NCBI RefSeq assembly: GCF_018446385.1
Contig: NC_056001.1
Location: forward strand, 10,348,672 to 10,412,671
DNA from: Zingiber officinale
Taxonomy: Eukaryota; Streptophyta; Magnoliopsida; Zingiberales; Zingiberaceae
DNA: 64,000 bases
Direction of reading: 5' to 3'
In this document: positions 53,085 through 63,641 of the stretch, piece after piece
Layout of the letters: every line of letters starts with the position of its first letter
Position numbering within the stretch: the stretch's first letter is position 1
Position numbers and translations under genes: made by a program
The notes under the pieces: generated by a model
Told to the model about the DNA's origin: nothing
The model's input: the letters and a program-made list of their open reading frames with translations, nothing else
Databases searched by the model: none

Positions 53085-56000
53085 ATTGGTATCAGAGCTA
53101 GGGTTTTGCCTCTGTGTATTTTGTATTAGTTTAATCATGCACATGTCATACATAATTTAGGCAGGATAATAGTAGGATGTGCTAACTTTGTGGATGCAGG
53201 ATCCAACTATTATGGCTTATAGTTATTATGTGTGTGATTGGACCCTTGGACATGTCAAGGGCATTTTATTGTATGTGCATGATTGTATTATAAAATACAG
53301 CAGGAGCTGTATTTAGTTTTATTAGGATTTTATTTTTGATCTAGATACATGTACATTCCTTTTATGGAATATAGGATCAAAATGTAAAATTCTATTTATG
53401 TCGCGGATCGAATCTTGCAAAGCGTGGAACCTTCTGAGGACCAGAGGCGCAGCGGAACTAGGAGCAAGATGGATGCGACAGCTAGACCCGGTGGCGGTGG
53501 CCAAATATGGCAGCAGCTTGGGATGACAACACACGGAGGACAACTAGAGATAAAAGCCATAATAGTTGAAAATTAGATTTTCTATTTATTGCTTTTATAT
53601 TATGCTGTGTGTGCATGTTAGTTTACATTTTTAGTAGGCTAGCATAGTTAAAATTCCTCATTTATAAATAACTAAGTGGGAGAGGGATTTTTAAGTAAAT
53701 CCCATGGTCTCCATTACTGGTTTGTAAGTGATGCAAACAAGCTTGCGCGTTGGCTCTGAGTGCCTTCCTCCATAACGGATGAGCTTGTTTGTGGATCACT
53801 AGAACAGACTTCCATTTTAGATGACTATAGGAAGTTAATTAAGAGCGTGTGATCTTCCCCAACGGAAGGGGCATAATCTTATTAATGGACTTAGTGTCAA
53901 GTAATGGTATACACTTAGACACATTTAATAGTATCCTCCCCATCGGAGTCACTGCTATTATTTGTGTGACCAAATGATACCAACTATTAATTTTATTTGT
54001 CAAAAAGTTAGGTTGACAAGATAATAAAATTAATGGGTTAAAACCCTCCTTTTACAAATGATGAATTTGTATACGTCCACACTAACGTGGCATGCAAAAT
54101 TCACGGTGTTTGAGGTGTTGGTGAATTTAAATAATATTGTTTGAGGAATCAATATTTTTTTAAAAAATTCAAAAGTTTTTGACCAAATATTTGATTAAAG
54201 ATAGACCAACTATTAATTTTATTCGTCATAAAGTAAGGTTGACGACATAATAAAATTAAATGATAAAATTTCCTCTTTGAATTTGTATACGTCCACACTA
54301 ACGTGACATACAAAATTCATGGGGATTTTTAAGGAGTTGATATTGACCAAATATTTTTGTGATTCTTAGGATTTAAGATGTTTGTCAATCCCTAGTAGTC
54401 ATACTATAGAAAAAGACTTAGTAGTCCCAATTGTAATGATTGGAAATAGGACTTGGACATTAAGGTAGACTGTCTTCTTAGAACTAAAAACAATTAAGGT
54501 GTATTTAATTCATTAGTTGAAACATGTCTAGTGGTGTTATCTACCAGAACCTGGAGTGTAGATACAAGATGCCATTAATCATGTCTGCAATTCATTGTAG
54601 GGTTCCAGGAAACCCGACAACTAAATGAAAGGTAAATCACCGTCCACATGGGCACTACTGTAAAAGTGGTAGCTGTTGCAGTAGGAGATGTTTATCCTTT
54701 GATAAAGAATAAAATATGGATTTTAAGTAATTTTCTTTACATACCAAGTTTAGAAAGAACCTGATTTCAGTTTCTAAACTATTATAGATATTGTGTCTAT
54801 TTTGATAAGTTGTTATCAAGAAAAATAGGGAAGTTATCTATTTTGGTATGATGGTTGACAATTTATAATCCAATAACTCCCACGATGCAACAAATGGAAA
54901 TTAGTAACACATCTTCTAATTTTAAGAGAAAGCAACCTTCGGAAATGAACCAATTATATCTTTGGCATCTAAAGCTAGGTTATACTTGAGTATGATTCAT
55001 TGGTAGCTGATGAACTTTTGGGTTCATTGGTAGTGGAAATCTTTCCAACCTACGAGTCTTACTTGGAAGGAAAATAACCAAGAAGCTTTTAAGTCCAAGG
55101 GGTATGGAGTCAAAGATATGTTGAAATCGGTTCATTCTGATTTGTGTGATCCTATGACTATACAGACAAGAGGTAGTATTGAATATTTTGTCTATAGACA
55201 ACTATTCAAGATACAAATAAATTTACTTAATGTACCGCAAGACTAAGTACTTTGATTAGTTCAAAGAGTACAAGGTTGATGCGGAGAAATGTTAAAGTAA
55301 AAAGTCACTATGGAAGATCGTAGTGGCAAGTACCTCTTGAGAGATTTTAGGAGTCACTTATCAGAAGTTGGATTTCAATCCCAACTAACTGCATCTGGTA
55401 CACCCCAACAGAATGGTGTAGTAGAAAGAAGGTAAAGGACTCTTATGGAATAATTAGATAGATGATGAGTTATTCAGAAAATTACCAAATTTGTTTTAAG
55501 GATAAACTCTAAAAACGAAAGTGAACATAGTACCTTCCAAGTTAGAACTCTCTACTCATATAGAATTGCTGAATAGGTGAAAACCTATTTTGAAGCATAT
55601 TCGGATTCGGGTAATCCAGCACATATGTTAAAGAGAGACAATGATAAGTTGGATAGGAGTTCACTTGTTTGTAAGTTATCCTAGATAAACAAAAGAAGGT
55701 TTATAGTCTTAAAAATCAGAAGGTCATTGTTAGCATCAATGACTGATTTTTAGAAAAGGACTATATAAGGAACCACGTGCTCATAAGTAAATTTGTTCTT
55801 AAGGAAATAATAAAAGATATGTCTAATCTAGTACCAACTGTATAAGATGAGATACCACAAGAAAACTGCAACACGTATCACAAATGATACACAATTACAG
55901 AAAGTGTCTTGTCATAGTGGGAGGGTTGTTAAGCAACCTAAAAAGATTCATGTTTTGGGAGAGTTTTTGGACTCGATCCCTGAAGGACATGAACCTGATC

Positions 56001-57543
56001 TCCGGTCATATGATGAAGCACTCCAAGATAAAGATGCAGCATCTTGGCAAAGAGTAATGAATAACAGAATTAGAATATATGTATTCTAATAAAATCTGGA
56101 AGCTTGTAGAACCACCAAATGGTGTAAAAGCCTTTGGGTGTAAAAGGTCTATAATAGGAAAAGAAGGATAGACAGGAAGGTAGAAACCTTCAGAGCAAGG
56201 CTTGATGAAAAAGGAAACTTTTTTCACTGATAGTCATGCTAAAATCTATCCGGATTCTTTTATCTATTTGGCAAGTGGATGTCAAGACAACATTCCTTAA
56301 TGGAAGTCTTGAAGAAAGCATCCATATAAAGCAACCAGAAGGGTTCATTGCAAAGGGCTAAGAGCATCTTGTGTAAGCTCAATCAGTCTATGGACTGAGG
56401 CAAAGCTTCAAGGTCTTGGAACATCCGGTTTATCAAAGTAATCCAGACCTATGGATTTATTTAGTAACCGGATAAGTCTTGTGTATACAAAAGGCGTGAT
56501 GGAAACGTGGTGGTATTTCTTGTACTATACATAGATAACATTTTTGGTAGTTGGAAACAATATCAAAGTGTTGTCAGAAGTAAGGGTATGGTTGTCCAAA
56601 CAATTCGATATGAAGGACTTGAGAGAATGTATATATTCTTGAGATCAAAGTAATAAGGGATCGCAAGAAAAGAATATTTTACTTATCCCAAGTTTCATAC
56701 ATCAAAAAAAATCCTTGCTCGTTTTAAGCATACAAAACTCCAAGAAAGGTTTCTTACCTTTTCAGGATAGAGTAACTTTATCTAAAGATATGTCTCTGTA
56801 GACATCAAAGGAGATAAAGGAAATAAAGGCAGTTCTTTATGCTTCGGCTGACAGAAGCCTAATGTATGCTATGCACGAGATTAGAAATCTGTTTTGCCAA
56901 GGGCATAGTTAGCAGATAACAAAGTAACTCTAGACAAGGACAGTGGACTGCAGTAAAGCATATATTGAAGTACCTTAGAGGTACTAGAGATTATATGTTA
57001 GCTTACAAGGCAGTTAATTTGGTCCTTGTGAGTTGCATGGATTTTGACTTCCAATCGGATAGGGACAATAATAAAGTCAACCTCGGGGTTTTGTGTTTAC
57101 TTTAGGAGGTAAAGTCATAACTATGGAAGAGTGATAAGCATATGTGTTTTTCTAGACTCCACCATAGAAGTTTAGTATATGGCAAGCCTCTGAGGTAGCC
57201 ATAAAAGCTGAATGACTCAATAACCTCAAGATAGACTTAGATATGATTTCTGGTTTGTCCAAAGATTATTACAATTTATTGTAATAATATTGGTGCAGTA
57301 GCAAACTCGAAGAAACCATAAGTCTATAAAGGCAAGTAAACACAATAGAGCGCAAGTACCACCCAATACGAGATATCGTATAAACGAGGAGAAGTTGTTG
57401 CCGCCTAGATTGCATCAGGTGATGACCTATAGATCCTTTCACTAAGGTCCTTAAGGCAAGAGCTTTTGATGGGCATGTTGAAGGGTTGGGAATCAGATGT
57501 ATGGCAGATATGACAGCTTAGTCTTTTAGTATAAGTGGGAGAT
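53085..57543 (+). mobile_element. Copia internal region 3 (fossil)
   Basis: Third internal unit, matching internals 1 and 2 over its length, with the same Copia domain order and polypurine tract. Broken like the others. Confidence 0.85.
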
Positions 57544-60222
57544 TGTTAGAGTGTATACTAAAACCCTAGCTTTTGGTATAAACATTTATCTAGAAATAAG
57601 AATCACATTGGTCAAATGTCTACATTTATGATAAATATAGTTGTTCAATTAATTTATATTGTAGATAACATGGTGTGTGGTGTCACGCACAGAAGATCAT
57701 GTTATCAGTACCTTATAAATTATAAACAGTAGCTCACGACCATAATAGAAAGGAACAAACCATTGGAAGGTCGTAGTGTAATTAGGTATTAGTTTATCTT
57801 AACTATATAATTACACTAGTACACTTAGAGTGTATTGAGTAGGACCATTAGAGGTCGTTTCTTTTATACTGACTTTATAAAGAAACAAAGACCTCGATTA
57901 TTATGGAAGTGTGTGCTCTTAATCCTAATATAATAACAAGCACATATATTTGATATTTATTTCTTTAATTTATCAATGGGTGAGATTTAGTTCGATGAAT
58001 CAATAAGCCCGATAAGTTGGGAAATGATATCACTTATAGTTTGTATTGTTGATTATAGAAGGAAACTGTGTCCTAGTGATCTAGGTTGAGAATGTCCTCA
58101 AGAGGAGCTCATAAGGATTGTCATGTTAAACCCTGCAGGTGGACATAGTCCGACATGACGATGAAGTTGAGTGGTACTACTCTTGGAGCTAGATATTAAT
58201 TAAGTGAGTTGTCAGTAACTTACTTAATTAGTGGACATTTGTTATCTTAAACACAGGGAGACTAACACACTCATAATAAGAAGGAGCCCAAAATGTAATT
58301 TGGGATTGGTGCGGTAGTTCAATAATAGTTCTTTAGTGGAATGAATTATTATTGATGAAATTAAGTTGTGTGTTCGGGGCGAACACGGGATGCTTAATTT
58401 CATCGGGAGACCAAAACCAATTCCACCTCTCGGTCCCTATCATAGCCTCTAGTATATAGAGATTTATACCCACCGCATACCCACCTTCTTACCCATCCAA
58501 TGGGGCCGGCCAAGCTAGCTTGGAACCCAAGCTAGGGTCGGCCAAGTCCAAGTGGATGAGCCATGTAGGTAGCCGGCCAAAGCTTGGGTCCCAAGCTTAG
58601 GTGGCCGGCCACTAGAATATTAAAAAGGTTTTTTATTAAAATTATTTCTTATGTGGATATTATGATTTTAAAAGAGAGTTTAAAAAATTTAAAATTTCCT
58701 TTTATAACTTTCTACAAAAGATTAAGAAAAGAGATTAATCTCTTTCCTTATTTGTAGATTAAAAGGATGGTTTTAATTTTTGGTAAAAACTTTCCTTATT
58801 TGTAAATCATCTACATGTTTAAAAGAGAGTTTAAAATTTGAAATCTTTCCTTATTTGTTGATTAAAGGAGGATTTTAAATTTTAAGAAAACTTTCAATTT
58901 TAATCATGTTCATGATTTAAAAGAGAGTTTAAAATTAAATATTCTCTTTTATAAGTTTCTACAAAAGATTAAGAAAAGATTTGATATCTTTCCTTATTTG
59001 TAGATTAAAAGAGATTTTAATTTTTAGAGATAACTTTCTTTTTATCCACATGTTTAAAAGAAATATTTTAATTTATAAAAATTCCTTTTTATTAACCACC
59101 ATGAAGGGAAAAATTATTTGAGAAATTTTTATAAATTTCCGAAAGCAAATTAGGAAGTTTTAATTCTTGTGTGAATTAAAATTTCCTTGATTTGTGGAAT
59201 GGTGTGGCCGGCCATTGTATTTGTAAAAAGGAAATTATTTTTAATTAAATAAAATTTTCTTTTTCATGGCAAAATAATTAAGGAAGTTTTTAATTAAATT
59301 TCCTTATTTGCCAAGACCAAGGATTATAAAAGAGGGGGTAGAGGTGCCTTCATGGGTGATCAACTCTATTATTCTTCTCCTCTCTTTTCCTCCTTGGTGG
59401 CCGGCCCTAGCTTCTTCCTCTTCTCTTCTTCTTATGGCCGGCGGCAACCTCTCTTGGAGCTCTTGATGGTGGCCGGTTCTAGCTAGGAGAAGAAGGAGAG
59501 AAAGGTGGTTTTGTTTCTTGCATCCCTTGGAGCTTGGTGGTGGTGGCCGGACCTCTACTTCTCTTGGAGAATTGTGGTGGCCGAAATTTGCAAGGAAGAA
59601 GAAGGTGCTTGGTGGTTCTCATCTCGGAAGATCGTTGCCCACACAACGTCCGAGGTTAGAAGAGGAATACGGTAGAAGATCAAGAGGTTTTTCTAAAAGG
59701 TATAACTAGTAATTTTCTTTCCGCATCATACTAGTTATTTTTGAAATAATACTAAATACAAGAGGCATACGATTCTAGAGTTTCGAATTTGTTTTCGATA
59801 TAGTGTTCTTTTGTTTTTCTTTTCCTTGTGATTTGATTGTTCTTTTCGGTTAACCTAAAGTTATTTTAGGAAATTAAATATTAGCTTTCTATAAAAGGTT
59901 TTGTCTAGTCGGTGGTGGTTGCTCCCATATCCAAGAAGGCCATGTGCCTCGCCACGTCAGTACTGGGAACCGATTATGGAAATTAATATTTAATAGAATT
60001 AATAACTTAAGGTGACTTGGGTCGAACGTGTTAAGTTCCGCAGGAGATCCAAGTCAAAACCTAAAAGAACAAATAGATTAAGTTTTGGATCAAACGTGTT
60101 AAGTTCCGCAGGCGATCCAAAATTTAATTTAAAAGAACACATGGTAGCTAGGAAAAGGTTCAGACCTTTGTACAAAATTTTTGTACAGTGGAACCTCTAG
60201 GTTTTCCGAGTAGCAACCAACA
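57544..60222 (+). repeat. Copia LTR 4 (2,679 bp)
   Basis: Terminal LTR. It ends CAACCAACA at 60,222 directly before the second ACTAT. The short open frame seen near its 3' third (MHPLELGGGG...) is common to all four LTRs and is not taken as a gene. Confidence 0.93.
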
Positions 60223-60655
60223 ACTATAGTTCCAGAAAATTATATATTGGAACGATGGCGCAAAGACATTAAACGTGGATATCAAGGAATCACCAATATA
60301 TATGATGATTCTTATCATCATGCAGAGGAACGACAAAGATATAATAATCTTCAACCATTGTTACAAGAAGTGGGACAGCTTGGGTCAAAAAATGATGAAA
60401 GGTGCTTTGTTTTAACAGGGATATTGAAAGAAGCCAAAAAAAAGAATTATGGATATAAATATTGGTGATTCATTTGATGGTTATCAGGACAGCAATAAAA
60501 TATATGAAGAATCAAGAAATGAGAGCAAACAGTTTCACAGTCCTCTAAAAGTAAGGTCTCGTGGACGTCCACCGATGAAACGAAAACAATCCAAAATTGA
60601 GCAAATTGTGAAAAAGACGAAGACAAAGTCTCAAAAAAAGGTATGGTTGTATATT
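60223..60655 (+). pseudogene. FAR1-type MULE transposase, 3' part after the LTR array
   Basis: Resumes the transposase exactly where the array split it: before the insert ...KRNIT, after it IVPENYILERWRKDIKRGYQ, a standard FAR1 post-SWIM sequence (here RYILxRWxKD-like). HHAEERQRYNNLQPLLQEVG, KNDERCFVLTGILKEAKKK and the basic tail VRSRGRPPMKRKQSK follow, with a frame break near 60,445-60,460. A donor AAAAG|GTATGG at about 60,640 and a further exon-like piece near 60,748 suggest a terminal intron. It is the DNA-binding and C-terminal part of the same gene as 34,510-36,225. Confidence 0.82.
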
Positions 60656-61380
60656 TAGCGAAATATACTTTTGGTGTTATGTTTTAGTGATAATTGATTT
60701 TGCTTTTGTTATTTGTTAATATTGAACATAACTACATCTATCTACAGAGTTCTATAGTTGATAAAAAGTAAGATGAGTTATCAAATATGAATTCTCCAAG
60801 TATGATCGATGATGAGTCCAGTAAAAATGTAAGTTGCGATTTCACCAGGTATGCACAGCTTTCTTAGGTTACTACACATCAATTTTGAGAATAACTACTA
60901 TGTATCAAAATTGCGATCAATAATTAGTCTTTGCAAGATCCTGAAAGAAAGGTATGCACAGCTTTCTTAGGTGAAAAATACACATCTATTTTTGAATGTC
61001 TTTGCACATACCTAACTAGGAATGAAATGATCTGTAAACATTTTATAGTTGCTTTAATTCGTTGTCAATCATGCTTTCTCCTTCTGCCCAGCATCTTAAC
61101 TTTGAATGTCTTTCTTAGGTTATATGTCTACTATATCAATCATCTTAACTTTATCCTTCAGCCCAGCAATTTCATCAGGCTTTTATTTATTTTGCAGGTT
61201 GTGTACTAAGACCTATGCCGGGGAAATGGAGTTGATGACAAAAGAGAGAGAATATGCTGGATTTATGTTCATGACATTTAGACACTTTTTGTTGTGTGCT
61301 TGAGGGGTTGCAATGATATTTATGTTAGCCCTATGTTGGGTTCTTTTTTAATTGAATATTGTAATGCAATTGAAGATTGT

Positions 61381-61500
61381 AATGCAATTAAGTTTATGTT
61401 TCCAATTGAATTTTGTAAGTAGTATCCAATTGAGAATTGTAATGCAATTAGATTTATATTTCCAATTTAAGTTTGTAAGTAGTATCCAATTAAAGTTTGT
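61381..61500. repeat. Two 60-bp tandem units
   Basis: Units 61,381-61,440 and 61,441-61,500 share AATGCAATTA, TTTCCAATT and TTTGTAAGTAGTATCCAATT, with a few substitutions. Confidence 0.85.
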
Positions 61501-61590
61501 AATGAACTTGCATCATTTGGAGCTTGCATCATTTGGAGCCTCTTTCAGTTCATAGTTTCCAATTTATAATCTCAATGCCTCTGTTATAAG

Positions 61591-61803
61591 TTATTTTTTT
61601 CTTCTCTGTTCTAAGTTATTCTTTTCTTCTTTGACATGATAAAGCTCTTGGGCAAGAACTTCTTTATCTTCTAAGAGGATTACAATTTTAGCTTCAAGTT
61701 CCATTTCCCTTTCCTTCAGCACGATTATTTCATTCTGGAAACGTTTTAGCATCAAGTAGCTTTTGAAGTAACAAGGTGCACGTTGCTTTGGGGGACAAAT
61801 CAA
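61591..61803 (-). CDS. Possible coiled-coil protein fragment in the MULE
   Basis: A 70-residue frame; from MLKRFQNEIIVLKERE onward it has heptad-like Leu/Ile spacing and many Glu/Lys, ending LEQRRKK. No start context or family is recognised. It shares the strand with the GRF gene 1 kb away, so it may be the remnant of a further MULE-borne gene or a duplicated coiled-coil tail of a GRF protein. Low confidence that it is expressed. Confidence 0.3.
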   Translation of the reverse strand: MICPPKQRAPCYFKSYLMLKRFQNEIIVLKEREMELEAKIVILLEDKEVLAQELYHVKEEKNNLEQRRKK

Positions 61804-62699
61804 TGGCCTACGGCCACTTTTGGTGTTGCTGATGCAATCAACTTGACTTGGTGATCAGCTGAGTGCTAGCTTTTGAAGCTTTTGGCACGATGAGAATGCT
61901 AGTATGTATGAGTAGCTTTGATGCTGCAAAACAATTGTCTTAAGCATGCTATTTCCTCAGCATCAGAACGATAATAAACAGTCCACTCATAAGTTGAAAG
62001 ATTTTGTTTCCAGTAAATCTGGTGAATATAATCAATTGACCTGACCCATGTTTAGCTCTATTCGTTGAAGTGATCCAGCACATGGCATGATGGCAACTCC
62101 AAACATGCTCGGATGCCAGATTTAAAATGCTAAATACAATTCTGCTCAACTTCCTTTAGAATACTAAAACTTGAAAAATAAACAAGATGAAACATATTCT
62201 CCAATGATTTGAATAGATCAGTAAACAGAAACATGATAACAAAACTATAAAGAAAAAAAATCTTATTAGAAGATATCTTAGTATTTTGCATTGCTCATGG
62301 TCATGAAGCCATTTGAAGAGCAGCTCTGCTCGCTACTACCCAATTGGTACTCGTGCACTGAAACCGCATTTCCCTTTCCTTCCAGACAATGGATCACTTT
62401 AATCCTCAGTTGTTACACTTTTACAAGTACAACACATAGAGAAAATTTAAAACTAGATGCAATGGAAATGGAACGAAAAAGTTTCATTCATCTAGAATAA
62501 GAAAGAAACAAGATTAACCATGATATGAATTTGACAAAATGCAAGACCAGAAAGCAACTAAAATTGCTTCAATCACATTATATATCAAAAAACTACTTAC
62601 AAACTTCAATTAGAAATATATGGCTAATATAGGTTGAAGCCACATTAAAAAACCAAAAAACATCTTTCATTACTACAACAGTTATTTGCTTATAGCAAA

Positions 62700-63256
62700 T
62701 TACACCAACCACTTCCAAATCATCACAATCCAAGTAAATACAAATACAATGATAACAACTCTAAACTTTCTATTAAATGAACATATTTCATCACTCAACT
62801 TCATAGTAACAGAGTTGTTCACAGGCTCCAGGAGAACATTGCAATCAACTGCACTTTCGATGTACATATTAGATTTCTTCAATTCACTAATCTCCATTTG
62901 TAATTTTTTGTTATCCTTCTTCAGATCATTAATAATTCCCTTAGCTCTCTCTGATAATTCTGGATCATGTCATAAGAAGAAGACACATCCACTTTCCTGA
63001 ATATCGAATAAACTTAATCAAAATCCAATAATTAAAAAGCATATAAATACGGTTGGTTTTGAAATCATTTTATATAAATAAAATTTACTCTAAATTTTGG
63101 GCATGAAAAAAATCGTCTGCCTGGGTTGGTTTCCTTCCATGAAGTCCAAAGAGTAGCTCTTAACCCACAATAGCATAATATATGAGGTGTTTCATCTTGT
63201 TCATCATTCATGCGTCTTCGAGTGAAAGATGATGATGATATCGAACCGGCTGCCAT
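62700..63256 (-). pseudogene. GRF zinc-finger protein with C-terminal membrane segment, MULE-borne, one stop
   Basis: Two exons, 63,256-63,089 and 62,996-62,700 (GT/AG, phase 0), 153 codons plus stop. The GRF-type zinc finger spans about residues 26-68: CYCGLRATLWTSW, NPGRRFFSCPKF across the junction, then GCVFFL-(stop)-HDPEL. The four cysteines are Cys28, Cys30, Cys52 and Cys60. The Trp expected before HDPEL is TGA, the single visible break. A coiled-coil segment (SERAKGIINDLKKDNKKLQ, MEISELKKSN) follows, and a hydrophobic C-terminal segment FRVVIIVFVFTWIVMIW, ending KWLV. Small plant GRF proteins commonly have this finger-coil-membrane layout. Convergent with the transposase gene inside the same TIRs, it takes the position that a second MULE gene such as mudrB holds in maize MuDR; a helper role is inference. 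Confidence 0.75.
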
Positions 63257-63641
63257 GAATATTTGTTCCTTTGTCCTGTAATCTTTTTCATATCAAAAGA
63301 ACAAAAACCATCTACTCTTTCATATCCTTGCTCAACTACTATAATTTAGGTAATTGATGTTAAAGTTATACTAATACTTAGGAGGCCACACATAGTATAA
63401 GAGATCTCCAGTGTATAAAATGTTGGAAATTTAAAATATCCTAAACATGATTTTCAATTTCCTAATTGGTTCCACTTCTGGGAACCAAACAAAATTGGTT
63501 AATAATAGGACATGTCTCAAGTTTGATCAATGAGATGCTACAAGAATTATAATAGGGCAAACAGAATTATAATTGCATTTGTTCAAGAAGAACAGTCTTG
63601 AGAAGAACTTAATGTCAAGTGAGAAAAAACAAACACGTACA
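63257..63641. other. GRF gene upstream region inside the MULE
   Basis: AT-rich spacer of about 385 bp between the GRF start and the inner edge of the right TIR; it presumably carries the GRF gene promoter or leader. No other feature is seen. Confidence 0.45.

Larger units (their letters stand above)
36221..60227 (+). mobile_element. Tandem Copia LTR retrotransposon array: four LTRs, three internal regions, one target duplication
   Basis: Order: LTR1 36,226-38,878, internal 1, LTR2 43,315-45,994, internal 2, LTR3 50,427-53,084, internal 3, LTR4 57,544-60,222. All units lie in + orientation with a repeat period of 7.09-7.12 kb. LTRs run TGTTAGAG...CCAACA. A 5-bp duplication ACTAT flanks the whole array (36,221-36,225 and 60,223-60,227), and no duplication is seen at inner junctions. 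LTRs share neighbouring internal regions, as expected after unequal LTR recombination or insertion of a concatemer. The three internals are broken in largely the same way, and all copies are very similar, so the expansion is young while the founder was already defective. Confidence 0.93.
60656..62699. other. MULE interior between the two genes; relics
   Basis: Contains end pieces of the transposase gene (to about 60,850), a short repeat GGTATGCACAGCTTTCTTAGG at about 60,847 and 60,951, and two exact-period 60-bp units (61,381-61,440 and 61,441-61,500, with GTAATGCAATTA). On the minus strand a 53-residue coiled-coil-like stretch (61,591-61,803: MLKRFQNEIIVLKEREMELE, then EVLAQELYHVKEEKNNLEQ) and a nearby coding-like piece (about 61,900-62,080, with WKQNLSTYEWTVYYRSDAEE) look like remains of another protein that I cannot name. 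Confidence 0.4.

Noticed and set aside
36226-60222. Three independent Copia insertions side by side
   Set aside because: Only the outermost borders have the 5-bp duplication, and spacing and orientation are uniform.
34486-60655. Intact host FAR1/FHY3 regulator gene
   Set aside because: It lies between long TIRs with a second transposon-type gene and is interrupted, so it is better read as a decayed MULE transposase.
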